Origin: Sulfopaludibacter sp035606355
Lineage (GTDB): Bacteria > Acidobacteriota > Terriglobia > Bryobacterales > Bryobacteraceae
Direction: 5' to 3'
DNA length: 38,874 nucleotides
Assembly (NCBI GenBank): GCA_035606355.1
Contig: DATNFO010000037.1
Span: forward strand, 1-38,874
The notes below the pieces were generated by a model, which saw only the letters and a list, made by a program, of their open reading frames with translations, had not been told where the DNA came from and searched no databases. Below are positions 1 through 8,190 of the stretch, piece by piece; position 1 is the stretch's first letter, and each line of letters opens with the position of its first letter. A program made the position numbers and the translations under genes.

Positions 1-2
1 TT

Positions 3-1382
3 CCGTTCGCGGCGGCGGTGGCCTTGGTCTTCGACCCGCTGCACCCGCTCACGGTTTACGCCGCGAGTAAGGATACCGGTATCTGGAAGAGCCTCGACGG
101 CGGCGCGACATGGTTCGCGGCAAACCAGGGAATCGGCAGTAAGACGATTGTCTCGCTCGCCATGGATCCGCGGCAGCCGCAAACGCTTTACGCGATCACC
201 GCGGAAAGCGGATCCACGGTTTACCGTTCCACCGATGGCGCTGGCGTCTGGAGCGTCATCGATAAGCCCGGTACCGCGGCCGAGCAGATCGTCGTAGATG
301 GCCAGAACTCCGCCATCCTTTACGAAATCTCCGCGGAGCTTCGGCGAACGGCGGACGGCGGCGCCACGTGGAGCACCGTGCCGACTCCTTTCCCCGTCGA
401 GACATTTGCGTTGGACCCGCGCGTCAGCGGTCATCTATTCCTGATCACGCAGCCGTTCTTCGGCGGTTTCTTCAGCAACAACAGCCGGCCGCCGCAGTTG
501 TGGCACAGCGAAGACGGCGGCGCGAATTGGACGCTTGTGGGTAACGCGAATACCGCGCAACTGCTGGTGGACCCATCGACCAACCCATCCACCGTCTACA
601 ATTGGCCGCAGCAGCGAAGTGTCGATGGCGGGCTCACGTGGGGCGCACTTCCGGCTCCGCCGTTCGTCACTGCCACGCCGGTGGCCGTGGATGCCGGCGG
701 CCGCCTATATACCGCGCCGTATAACCAGGACGTGTATTCATCCGGCGATCGGGGACAGACCTGGGTGGACGCCGCCGGAACTCCCATTCCGCCGGAGGGC
801 CAAATCCCCTGCTGCGTTGCGGCGGTGGCGCAGTTGTACGCTCCCGCAGCCGGTGGGGCGCTATATGGCGTCACGAACCAGGTGGCCGCTAGCGGGTTCA
901 TCGCCGTCCTTACGCCCGATGGTGCGAGTCTGCGGTACTCCACCTACCTGCGGGCGCACGCCACCCAGGGGTTGGTGCTCGAATATGCCGCCGAACCGAA
1001 TGTCATGTTCGGCCAGAGCTGGATTTCCGGACTTGCGCTCGGGCCGCGCGGCGAGATTCTCGTCGCCGGTGGCACGCGCGGTACGGATCTGCCGGTGGTG
1101 GACGGATCGCAGGCCGTCAACGCGGGAGTCGCCGATGCCTTCGCCGCTGCGCTGGCGCCGGATGGCAGCGAGATTCTCTGGAGCACCTACACGGGCGGCG
1201 GAGGTGACGATGGGGCGCTGGCAGTGACGGTGGATGCGCAGGGCAGCGTCATTCTCGCGGGGCAAACCTGGTCGCCCGATTTTCCGGCGAAACGCGCGGG
1301 CGCCGTTGCAGGTTACGGAGATGCCTTCATCGTGAAGATGCCTGGGGTGGCGGCGCGACGGGTCAGACCGCCTCAGCGGTAA
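3..1382 (+). CDS. Asp-box (BNR-like) / SBBP beta-propeller protein, 5' end cut by window
   Basis: The frame is open to the left edge, so the start lies outside the window; the GTG at 18 is only the first internal start codon and the sequence before it reads on smoothly. Six Asp-box-like motifs are visible (KSLDGGATW, RSTDGAGVW, RTADGGATW, HSEDGGANW, RSVDGGLTW, SSGDRGQTW), spaced as in blades of a sialidase/VPS10-type propeller. The last 130 or so residues switch to SBBP-type repeats, with the phrases ALAPDGSEILWSTYTGG and GDAFIVKM. Such proteins are normally exported; the signal peptide would lie upstream. The C-terminus ends abruptly in an Arg-rich tail right after an SBBP unit and has no TIGR03437-type domain, unlike the relative at 4581-6809. 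Ligand and enzymatic activity are unknown; Asp-boxes alone do not make it a sialidase. Confidence 0.85.
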   Translation, partial: PFAAAVALVFDPLHPLTVYAASKDTGIWKSLDGGATWFAANQGIGSKTIVSLAMDPRQPQTLYAITAESGSTVYRSTDGAGVWSVIDKPGTAAEQIVVDGQNSAILYEISAELRRTADGGATWSTVPTPFPVETFALDPRVSGHLFLITQPFFGGFFSNNSRPPQLWHSEDGGANWTLVGNANTAQLLVDPSTNPSTVYNWPQQRSVDGGLTWGALPAPPFVTATPVAVDAGGRLYTAPYNQDVYSSGDRGQTWVDAAGTPIPPEGQIPCCVAAVAQLYAPAAGGALYGVTNQVAASGFIAVLTPDGASLRYSTYLRAHATQGLVLEYAAEPNVMFGQSWISGLALGPRGEILVAGGTRGTDLPVVDGSQAVNAGVADAFAAALAPDGSEILWSTYTGGGGDDGALAVTVDAQGSVILAGQTWSPDFPAKRAGAVAGYGDAFIVKMPGVAARRVRPPQR

Positions 1383-1423
1383 TCACTCACAGGATCGGAG
1401 CGATCTAAAACGGGTGGTAGAGA

Positions 1424-1564
1424 TTATTCGTCGTCATCCTCAACCTTGACGGGCTCAAGGTCTTCAGCTTCGAAGATCTGGCGGCAATCGAGACATTCCA
1501 GGTAATCCACGCCGTCTCTCCGGGCGATGATCTGGGTTCGGGTATGGTCGCAAGCGGGTAACAT
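1424..1564 (-). CDS. 46-residue Cys/His mini-protein (possible zinc ribbon)
   Basis: This short ORF starts at ATG 1564 and ends at TAA 1424. The product begins MLPACDHTRTQIIARRDG, continues with YLECLDCRQIF and ends in a very acidic tail (EDLEPVKVEDDDE). Cys5/His7 and Cys30/Cys33 form a CxH...CxxC arrangement that could bind one zinc ion. It lies 18 nt after the stop of the DUF2752 gene on the same strand, so it may be the last gene of the RDD-DUF2752 cluster. No good Shine-Dalgarno is visible. The well-formed metal-ligand pattern and protein-like composition support a real gene; function is unknown. Confidence 0.6.
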   Translation of the reverse strand: MLPACDHTRTQIIARRDGVDYLECLDCRQIFEAEDLEPVKVEDDDE

Positions 1565-1582
1565 AACAACGCTTAGTAGAAA

Positions 1583-2089
1583 TTATTCTATCTGGGTGCG
1601 AATGGTTGTCAAGTGGCTGAAATGGGGATGGCGGGCCTGCTGGAGGGCGGCCGCCCAGCCGGCGGCCCAAATCACCCCGACCAGGATGGCGCACACCACC
1701 GAAACGCGGCGCAGTTGCCGGCCGAACGGCTGCGCGGCCGGGCTGCGCGACGCCCTCAGTGCTGCCAGAATCAGCAATGCCGCCGCGAATGCGAGGGTCG
1801 CGCAGACACCGGCAGCGGCTCCGGGAGCCAGATGCCACGCGCGACCGATACTCCCGTGCAGCGCCAGCACCACGGCGCGACTGAACCCGCAGGTGGGGCA
1901 GGGGATTCCGAAGCGCGTTCGCAGCGCGCACGCCAGTTCGACGGGGCGGCCCAGAATGTAAACGCGCGCGTCGTCCGCTTGCAACAGCACACGGATGGCG
2001 AGCGCGTTCAGGAAGACCGCGGATCCGGCAGCGGCGGCGGGCAGCGCTTCGTCGCGGCCGGCTAATGCGGCTGATTGATGACGTAGCAT
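1583..2089 (-). CDS. DUF2752 family membrane protein
   Basis: The 168-residue product carries the DUF2752 hallmark IPCPTCGFSRA near residue 65 (CPxCGxSR), followed by long Ala/Leu/Val-rich stretches consistent with two to three membrane helices. DUF2752 proteins are small bacterial membrane proteins of unknown function, often found near RDD-domain and other integral membrane proteins. The ATG at 2089 lies inside the end of the RDD gene (28 nt overlap), which suggests co-transcription. No clear Shine-Dalgarno precedes it, so coupling to upstream translation is likely. The family call is firm; the role is not known. Confidence 0.85.
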   Translation of the reverse strand: MLRHQSAALAGRDEALPAAAAGSAVFLNALAIRVLLQADDARVYILGRPVELACALRTRFGIPCPTCGFSRAVVLALHGSIGRAWHLAPGAAAGVCATLAFAAALLILAALRASRSPAAQPFGRQLRRVSVVCAILVGVIWAAGWAAALQQARHPHFSHLTTIRTQIE

Positions 2090-2652
2090 CCCACGGCCTT
2101 ATCGTGCAGCGTCTGGCGGCGCTCGTCCCAGAGCGGCCAGAGCAGGTCCAGCACCGGCAGAAACGGAACAAAGCCCATGCCGACTTGCGCCAGGAGGCGG
2201 ACCGCGGCTGTTCCCTGCGACAACAGGTTGCCCGTCGCATCCACCACCTTCACGTGCACGATGCCTTGACCGATGGAGGAGCCGCGCAGGCTCACCAGGT
2301 ATACGCGATTGTAAATGCCCACCACGAGGGAGGCGATCGGGAACAGTCCCAGGACGATACAGCAGGTTCCGCTGGCGAGACTTTCGCCGCCCACCCGCGC
2401 CATGCTGGTCAGCACCGTGCCGAGGACCAGGTAAATGGCGCCCATTGCGGCGCCGACCAGGAGGGCGTCGATGAGGTAGCCCAGGACGCGCGTACCCCAG
2501 GTTGCATAATCCATCCGCGGGGCGGCGGCTATGTAACCGGGCGCCGGCATGGCAGCCATCGCGGTCGGTGCGGCGATGCCGGTACGCGAACCGCAGCCGG
2601 AACAAAATGTCGCCGCATTATCGAGTGCGGTGCCGCAACTAGGACAGAACAT
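2062..2652 (-). CDS. Zinc-ribbon + RDD domain membrane protein
   Basis: The start was set at ATG 2652 because an AGGAGA box sits just upstream and the protein then begins MFCPSCG; an in-frame start at 2712 would add 20 unrelated residues. Residues 1-22 form a zinc ribbon with two CxxC knuckles (Cys3/6 and Cys17/20). After a Pro/Ala linker comes an RDD domain from about residue 50 (YATWGTRVLGYLIDALLVG), with its first Arg and Asp in place, then two more hydrophobic helices and a C-terminal W-DERRQTLHDKAVG motif typical of RDD proteins. It is an inner-membrane protein of unknown function, the first gene of a cluster with the DUF2752 gene. Confidence 0.9.
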   Translation of the reverse strand: MFCPSCGTALDNAATFCSGCGSRTGIAAPTAMAAMPAPGYIAAAPRMDYATWGTRVLGYLIDALLVGAAMGAIYLVLGTVLTSMARVGGESLASGTCCIVLGLFPIASLVVGIYNRVYLVSLRGSSIGQGIVHVKVVDATGNLLSQGTAAVRLLAQVGMGFVPFLPVLDLLWPLWDERRQTLHDKAVGCYVINQPH

Positions 2653-2842
2653 CGATTGCTCTCCTGGAAAAAAGGTAGATAGCAGTATAGTCCGCGCAGG
2701 TCGAGGGAGCAAGGCGCATCAGCCGGTTACGAGTCCATCGGAGATCGCCTGCACCAGGAACGTTTTCGGCCGTCACGTCCTCTTTCGCACCACGATTTCG
2801 CTTACTTGTATGCCGGCAACCTGCCGATGCTGAGGAGTTCAA

Positions 2843-3427
2843 GTGAAAACGATTTGCGCCGCGATTGTGCTCGCCGGGGGCCTGCTGATGCCCGGCTTCG
2901 GAAATACCCTGGGGTCGTGGGGGCCGGTGTTTACAGGCGCCTCCGGGTCTACGCTCGCCGATGGTGGGATGGATTTGGAAATCGATGTGGGAAGCTGTAT
3001 TGGGAATGATCCGTGTAACGTCGTATATAGGCAGTTGATGACGCCCGCTTCGATCGGGCAGTCATACCTCTACGATTCCTCGGCCGCAAACTTCGGTGTC
3101 GTTACTGGCCTGCTGACGAACAACCAGCCGGATCTGGTGTGGGAACTGGGCGAGACGGTGGCTGGTAGCGGCGGCGGGAATGGGGCGCCCGAGGCGGTTC
3201 GTTTCGGCCTGAGCACCACAGATTTCGCAGGCAACACGATCACGGATCTCAAACTGTCCGTGAGCGACGTCCAATTCGAGAATTTCAACGGTGGATTCTG
3301 GGCAACTACGTGGACGTTGACCGTCGAAGGGAATAGCGGAACGACGCCGGAACCCGGAACCGGCATTCTGCTGAGCGCAGTCGCCGGCGCCGGGCTGCTG
3401 TCCAGACGCTTAATGCGCCGTCGTTAA
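2843..3427 (+). CDS. PEP-CTERM sorting-domain exported protein
   Basis: The gene starts at GTG 2843 with a GAGGAG Shine-Dalgarno about 6 nt upstream. Residues 1-20 are a signal peptide (MKTICAAIVLAGGLLMPGFG). The middle is Gly/Asn/Asp-rich and probably beta-structured. The C-terminus is a typical PEP-CTERM signal: TPEPGTG, a hydrophobic stretch, then an Arg-rich tail (SRRLMRRR). Such proteins are processed by exosortase (EpsH-type) systems and linked to exopolysaccharide or the envelope. No exosortase gene is in this window. The 3' end overlaps the convergent alanine dehydrogenase gene by 18 nt. Confidence 0.85.
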   Translation: MKTICAAIVLAGGLLMPGFGNTLGSWGPVFTGASGSTLADGGMDLEIDVGSCIGNDPCNVVYRQLMTPASIGQSYLYDSSAANFGVVTGLLTNNQPDLVWELGETVAGSGGGNGAPEAVRFGLSTTDFAGNTITDLKLSVSDVQFENFNGGFWATTWTLTVEGNSGTTPEPGTGILLSAVAGAGLLSRRLMRRR

Positions 3428-4522
3428 CGACCGGAACGTCCGCCCCTGGCTCTCGGCGACTCCTCCGTGCGTGACGTATCCGTTGTAGGTGTTCACTCCT
3501 TCGCGCAAACCGGCACTGCGTTCGCAGGCGCCTTCCAGACCGTGATTCGCCAAGTCCAGCAGATAGGGGAAGGTCGCATTCGTGAGAGCGAAGGTGGAGG
3601 TGTGCGGCACGGCGGCGGGCATATTCGAGACGCAGTAGTGCAGCACGCCGTCGACGAAGTAAATCGGGTCTGTGTGCGTGGTGGCGTGCGACGTTTCGAA
3701 GCAGCCGCCCTGGTCGATGGCCACATCCACCACTACCGCCCCGCGCTTCATGTTCGCGATCATCTCACGCTTCACCAGCTTGGGCGCGGAGGCGCCGGGA
3801 ATGAGAACGGCTCCCACGACGAGATCCGCCGTCTTGAGATTCTCGCCGATGGTCCAGGCATTGGAAGCCAGCGTTACAATCTGGCCGCCAAAGATATCGT
3901 CGAGCTCGCGCAAACGGTTCAGGGACCGATCGATGATGCTCACGTGAGCGCCGAGGCCGAGCGCCATCTTCGCCGCGTTGGTGCCGACGATGCCGCCGCC
4001 TAAAATGACCACGTTCGCAGGTGCTACTCCGGGGACGCCGCCGAGCAGGATTCCCCGGCCGCCCATCGGCTTTTCGAGATACTGCGCGCCCACCTGAACG
4101 CTCATGCGTCCCGCGACTTCGCTCATCGGGGTGAGCAGCGGCAGCGACCCGTCCTTTTCGCGGATGGTTTCGTATGCGACGCCGTTCACGCGGGAGGACA
4201 ACAGGCGGTCCGTCAGCTCGGGCAAAGGCGCGAGGTGCAGATAGGTGAAGAGGATGAGACCGGGGCGGAAGTGCGGGTATTCGGTCGCCTGCGGCTCTTT
4301 TACTTTGACGATGAGGTCGGCTTTGCTCCAGACCTCAGCGGCGCTCTCCAGAATGTGCGCGCCGGCTTGCATATATTCGCGGTCGCTCAGCGAGCTGCCC
4401 TCGCCGGCATGCGTTTCGACGAGCACGTCGTGGCCTGCTTCGCGCAACGCCGTAACGCCGCTCGGCACCAGCCCTACGCGCGTCTCGTGGTCTTTCACTT
4501 CCTTGGGTACGCCGATGATCAT
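3410..4522 (-). CDS. ald: Alanine dehydrogenase
   Basis: The product catalyses NAD-dependent interconversion of L-alanine and pyruvate + ammonia in the cytoplasm. The N-terminus MIIGVPKEVKDHETRVGLVP is diagnostic of the AlaDH/PNT family; IVKVKEPQ holds the substrate-binding Lys, LHLAPL the catalytic His, and VVILGGGIVGTNAAKMALGL the Rossmann NAD loop. The length of 370 residues is normal. The start was moved from ATG 4537 to ATG 4522 because a GGAGG box lies just upstream of the latter and family members start there. It appears monocistronic. The C-terminal tail (GRTFRSLTTAH) is a little longer than usual. Confidence 0.96.
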   Translation of the reverse strand: MIIGVPKEVKDHETRVGLVPSGVTALREAGHDVLVETHAGEGSSLSDREYMQAGAHILESAAEVWSKADLIVKVKEPQATEYPHFRPGLILFTYLHLAPLPELTDRLLSSRVNGVAYETIREKDGSLPLLTPMSEVAGRMSVQVGAQYLEKPMGGRGILLGGVPGVAPANVVILGGGIVGTNAAKMALGLGAHVSIIDRSLNRLRELDDIFGGQIVTLASNAWTIGENLKTADLVVGAVLIPGASAPKLVKREMIANMKRGAVVVDVAIDQGGCFETSHATTHTDPIYFVDGVLHYCVSNMPAAVPHTSTFALTNATFPYLLDLANHGLEGACERSAGLREGVNTYNGYVTHGGVAESQGRTFRSLTTAH

Positions 4523-4580
4523 GAAGCCTCCGGCCATAGGTTAACACCACTACAGCGGGGTGCGCGAACGAAGCGCCGGT

Positions 4581-6809
4581 TCATTTCACCGCGATCGCGG
4601 CGCCGAGAAACGGCTGGATTTCTCCCGTCGTATTCCCTTCGACCATCCGGATCCACGGCAGGAAGAAGAAACGCCCCGGCGGAACGGTTTGCGGCACTCG
4701 AAAGTTGATCTGCACGATGCCGCAGATCAATCCCGGCGCGCTTCCTGCATACTGCACATCCAAAGGGACGCTTTCGAGTGCAATCGGCGTCGGAACCGCA
4801 TCGCCGAGGATGATCGGCGTAATACCGGCGCTCAGAGGCACGGCCGTTGGGATGTTCAGTTCACCAGGAGAACACGAGGGGTTGGTTAGTCCATACCCGG
4901 TGCCCCATACCGTCACCACTGATCCGCGCTCGGCAGGGTTTGATCGTCCATTGATGGACCCGTCCTCATTCAGTGCGACAGCTTCCGCCGATTTTCCGAT
5001 CTGCAGCCGGAAAATGCCGGGGCTGCCGAAACTCACATCCCCCACCGCGCCGCCGAACTGTTGATTGTTGTAAATCGTCGTAACGTGAACGGACTTCCCC
5101 GGAAAAGCGGCAGGCGCGACGGCATTGATCTGCCGCGACTGCGCGTACAAGACCGGAGCCGGTACGCCATCGAAGAAAACCTGGACGCCGGCCAGCGAAG
5201 TGGAGATGTTGCCTTGCGCGTCCGGCTGATAAACGGCGCCCGCATCGGGGCCGATGCCATAGCCGGTGAGCGTAACCAATTCGCCGGGCGCAATTCCGAA
5301 GGTGCCGGCTTGGGTCGCGGCATTCAGTATGTCCGTCGAGAGGCACGCCGGCGCGGCCCAACCTCCGCTGCCGAACTGCACCTTCGATACAAGCTCATCG
5401 CCCGCGGCGCGCCACGCTACAAGCGCGGAACCATCGCCCAGCGGCAGAATTCCTCCGGCGAAATAAACATCCCCTGCCGCGCTGTCGCCGATGTTTGTGG
5501 CGTCGAGAAGTTCGCCGCGCGAGTTCAGTCGGGCTAAGAAGGCGTTTGTGCGATTCCTCGTGCCCTGAAAGCAGATCTCAGGAGCCGTAAGCGTCACCGG
5601 AAATCCCGGGCCGGTTAAACCGGACACGTAGATGTCGCCCGTGGATGTTGCGGCGATCGCGCTGACGCCGCTATCGTATGCGACGCCGGGGTACCCCACG
5701 AAATCTGAACTCATTACATAGCTCGCCCAATGCAACGAAGTGCCGTCCGGCGCGAACTGTGCGACGAAGCCGGCCGGCGCCGCATTGTTCCATGCGGGCA
5801 CAATTGCCGCCGCTTGCATCGTTCCTTCCGTCGCAGGGAAATCCAACGATGTGGTCGCTCCGGCGATATCGATGTTGCCCGCGGTATCCACGACGATCGA
5901 CGAGGGGCTCTCCAATCCGCTTCCTCCTATGTAAGTACCGCTCACGATCTTGCCGGAAGCATCCAGCCTGACCAAAAAAGCATTCTGAACGCCGTTGAGG
6001 TGCTGCTGCAGAGCGCCTGGCGTGACTGGAAAATCGGACGAAGTGGTTTGGCCCGCAACGAATGCGTTGCCCGACGAATCCACGGTAATCGCCGTGGCAG
6101 CGTCCGCGCCGCTGCCGCCGAGGGTCGCGTTGTAAACGATGGAAGTGCCATCGGCGTTCAGCTTGAGCACGAATGCATGTCCCGTGCTTGTCTTGCCGGC
6201 GACGTAGGCGTTCCCCGCGGTGTCCACAGCAACCGATGAAGCCGATGCGACAGACGGCGGGAGATAGGTGGAGTAGATGAACCTGCTGCCATCGGCACTG
6301 ATTCTGGCAGCGAACGCTTTGGACGTGGTGCTGGACTCAATCACAGCGCCCGGCGTGGTGGGAAACTGTCCGCCGGTAGAGCCAATCACCACGACATTGC
6401 CATTCGCATCCACGGCAAGCGCCGTTCCCAGGTCCGCTGTGGGACCGCCGAGAAGCGTGCCCCAAATCTGGTTACCGGATGGATCGACCTTTGTCACCGT
6501 GGCGTCGGAACATGGCGTCGGAATGGAACCGATGAGGCCGGTGGCCACGAAGCACGTTCCGCCTCCGCGTTGCGTCTGCGCGCCTCCGGCCGTAGCCACT
6601 CCGTCGAGGTAGTACGCGTTACCGGCGGCGTCGAAGAAGGCGTGCCCGAAGCCGGGCTGCTTGACGGTAGTGATGCTCGCAGGAACCGGTTGGGCGAGTG
6701 CGCCGGCAGTAACAGCGAGAATGAGCGCGCCGAGTCGGAATCGCCCACCGCCGGGGCATTCGGACGCTTCCTCCCGCTTGCCGCCATCACATTCCAAAGG
6801 CTTCGCCAT
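4581..6809 (-). CDS. Secreted SBBP-repeat protein with Solibacter-type C-terminal domain (TIGR03437)
   Basis: This 742-residue protein has a hydrophobic export segment (LGALILAVTAGALAQP, about residues 27-43) after an unusually long polar leader. Residues 80-450 contain repeated SBBP units: A-D-GNAYVAG-T-S-DFP-TPGA, then AFV-KL-ADGT-I-YST-LGG-G, as in YVAGKTSTGHAFVLKLNADG and FVAGQTTSSDFPVTPGALQQ. These are expected to form a beta-propeller. From about residue 500 the domain defined in Solibacter follows: NAATQAGTFGIAPGELVTL, VQVFFDGVPAPVLYAQSRQI, then GVDVxYAGxAPG-like QYAGSAPGLICGIVQINFRV. The protein is probably surface-exposed or secreted; its ligand is unknown. The domain pair is a strong taxonomic marker for Bryobacterales. 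The polar 26-residue leader may mean the true start is not ATG 6809. Confidence 0.9.
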   Translation of the reverse strand: MAKPLECDGGKREEASECPGGGRFRLGALILAVTAGALAQPVPASITTVKQPGFGHAFFDAAGNAYYLDGVATAGGAQTQRGGGTCFVATGLIGSIPTPCSDATVTKVDPSGNQIWGTLLGGPTADLGTALAVDANGNVVVIGSTGGQFPTTPGAVIESSTTSKAFAARISADGSRFIYSTYLPPSVASASSVAVDTAGNAYVAGKTSTGHAFVLKLNADGTSIVYNATLGGSGADAATAITVDSSGNAFVAGQTTSSDFPVTPGALQQHLNGVQNAFLVRLDASGKIVSGTYIGGSGLESPSSIVVDTAGNIDIAGATTSLDFPATEGTMQAAAIVPAWNNAAPAGFVAQFAPDGTSLHWASYVMSSDFVGYPGVAYDSGVSAIAATSTGDIYVSGLTGPGFPVTLTAPEICFQGTRNRTNAFLARLNSRGELLDATNIGDSAAGDVYFAGGILPLGDGSALVAWRAAGDELVSKVQFGSGGWAAPACLSTDILNAATQAGTFGIAPGELVTLTGYGIGPDAGAVYQPDAQGNISTSLAGVQVFFDGVPAPVLYAQSRQINAVAPAAFPGKSVHVTTIYNNQQFGGAVGDVSFGSPGIFRLQIGKSAEAVALNEDGSINGRSNPAERGSVVTVWGTGYGLTNPSCSPGELNIPTAVPLSAGITPIILGDAVPTPIALESVPLDVQYAGSAPGLICGIVQINFRVPQTVPPGRFFFLPWIRMVEGNTTGEIQPFLGAAIAVK

Positions 6810-6859
6810 TCTGTTTTCCCCGCGAGAGTAGGGGAGAAAGCAGGCGGGTTGCCACGGGC

Positions 6860-7732
6860 TTACTTCTTCTTCACTCCGAGAGTCGTCACACTGGTTGTGG
6901 GCGTCCCGTTGTCACGATCCTGGATGTGGATGATCGACGCGGCCGCCATGCACTGCACGGAAAAGTGTTTGTCGTCCATGAGCGGTTTCAGTTTGGGAAT
7001 GCTATTGTCGTTGCCGCGCGTTCCGAGCGCTTTCGCCGCCGCCAGGCGAACTCCCCAGCTATCGTCGGTGACTGCCCACTCGAGGAGCGTAAGTGCGTAC
7101 GGGTCGGGGTCTTTGTCGAGCGATGCAGCGGCGGCGGCGCGGCCGCCTGCGCCCTTGTCGCTGAACGCGTCTTTGGCTACCGGCAAACCCATCGCTGCCG
7201 GACCCAGAAATGTTCCCGTGACGTCTTCGGCGCCCATCCAAAACAGGATTTGCGGATGGCGCAGTTTGTGTTTGGCGTCGCGGATGGCTCCCGTAACCAT
7301 GTTGGGGCCGGTCTTCACGTTGCCCGCCAGGACGCCTTTGATGACCTCCTGACCGGATGTGTCGCCCATATCGGTGAGGCTTTTGGCCGCCTGGAACGCC
7401 ACCTCGTCACTCGGGTCGTCAAGCGCGGTTTTCAGGGCGGGTATGGCTTGCCGCGCCTTCATCAGTCCGAGGGCGGCTGCCGCCGTCTGCCGCACCACGG
7501 CGTCCTTGTCCGTGGAGAGGACATTCTCTACCAGGTTAACCGCGGCATCGTCGGAACCGCCGATGGAACTCAACGCGCTTAGCGCTTCGCGCCGGTGTTC
7601 CGGGTTGCCATCGACCACGGCTTTGCGCAGAAATGTCCAGCTCGCATTTGCCGAATCGGCTGGGACGCTATCTGCCGCGATTGTTTGAAAATTTACCAAT
7701 AACGCAAATGAGAGAAGACGAACGCACCACAT
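6860..7732 (-). CDS. Exported HEAT-repeat protein
   Basis: The start was placed at ATG 7732, giving a conventional signal peptide (MWCVRLLSFALLVNFQTIAA); an in-frame TTG at 7759 would add nine residues. After it come HEAT/PBS-lyase-type helical repeats: DAVVRQTAAAALGLMKARQA, DEVAFQAAKSLTDMGD, and near the C-terminus WGVRLAAAKALGTRGND and HFSVQCMAAASIIHI. These usually form a curved protein-binding scaffold. The gene follows the large SBBP protein's promoter region by about 50 nt on the same strand, so the two may be co-expressed. No catalytic motif is seen; partners are unknown. Confidence 0.85.
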   Translation of the reverse strand: MWCVRLLSFALLVNFQTIAADSVPADSANASWTFLRKAVVDGNPEHRREALSALSSIGGSDDAAVNLVENVLSTDKDAVVRQTAAAALGLMKARQAIPALKTALDDPSDEVAFQAAKSLTDMGDTSGQEVIKGVLAGNVKTGPNMVTGAIRDAKHKLRHPQILFWMGAEDVTGTFLGPAAMGLPVAKDAFSDKGAGGRAAAAASLDKDPDPYALTLLEWAVTDDSWGVRLAAAKALGTRGNDNSIPKLKPLMDDKHFSVQCMAAASIIHIQDRDNGTPTTSVTTLGVKKK

Positions 7733-7832
7733 AGCGATGATGTAGGTGCACGCGTACAACCTAGGGATTGTAAATCACATTAGTAAATTCTCATCTCTTC
7801 CCCCTCGGGGGTGCTGCGTCGGACAATAGAAT

Positions 7833-8102
7833 ATGCAGATTCCAGGTCCCCCCAACACTGGCGCCGAGCAGCAATCGCCCGCAATCGCGATGCGGGTAGA
7901 TACCACCGCGATCATCACGAAAATCTCCAATGTAAAAGAGGCACGTGCCTTACCTGCCGGTACTGTAGCCGGAGATCGCCATGGAGGACTTACATTCAGC
8001 GACGCTATTGCCGCGGCTCTGGAAAGCCGCAGCATGAGCGGATGGCAGGAAGTTCGTATCGCTGAAGGCGAAGTGTGGACGATTATCGTACTGAATCGCT
8101 AA
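7833..8102 (+). CDS. Small hypothetical protein
   Basis: An 89-residue ORF with a Pro-rich N-terminus (MQIPGPPNTGAEQQ) and a more ordered second half (LTFSDAIAAALESRSMSGWQ then EVWTIIVLNR). A TAGAAT hexamer directly abuts the ATG, so either this is chance or translation begins at the internal ATG at 7890 (MRVDTTAIITKIS). An overlapping minus-strand ORF at 7775-8035 looks less protein-like. Similarity to a known family was not recognised. It lies between the divergent HEAT gene and the secreted protein at 8191. Confidence 0.5.
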   Translation: MQIPGPPNTGAEQQSPAIAMRVDTTAIITKISNVKEARALPAGTVAGDRHGGLTFSDAIAAALESRSMSGWQEVRIAEGEVWTIIVLNR

Positions 8103-8155
8103 TTGCGCCGCCCTTAACGGTACGCGCCAGCAGTATGGTGTAAGGTATGCTCGCG

Positions 8156-8185
8156 AACTCCCGATTGAATTCTTCTTCGGGAGTT
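8156..8185 (+). promoter_or_regulatory. Leader hairpin enclosing the ribosome-binding site
   Basis: AACTCCCGA (8156-8164) and TCGGGAGTT (8177-8185) are perfect 9-nt reverse complements separated by 12 nt. The GGGAG of the 3' arm is the only Shine-Dalgarno for the GTG at 8191, so the folded RNA would mask it. A TATGCT -10-like hexamer at 8146-8151 would place the transcript start at about the base of the hairpin. Folding is certain on paper; a regulatory role is inference. Confidence 0.5.
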
Positions 8186-8190
8186 TAAAC

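Noticed and set aside
7775..8035. Minus-strand 86-codon ORF opposite 7833-8102
   Set aside because: Less protein-like composition and no start signal; the plus-strand ORF was preferred, though neither is certain.
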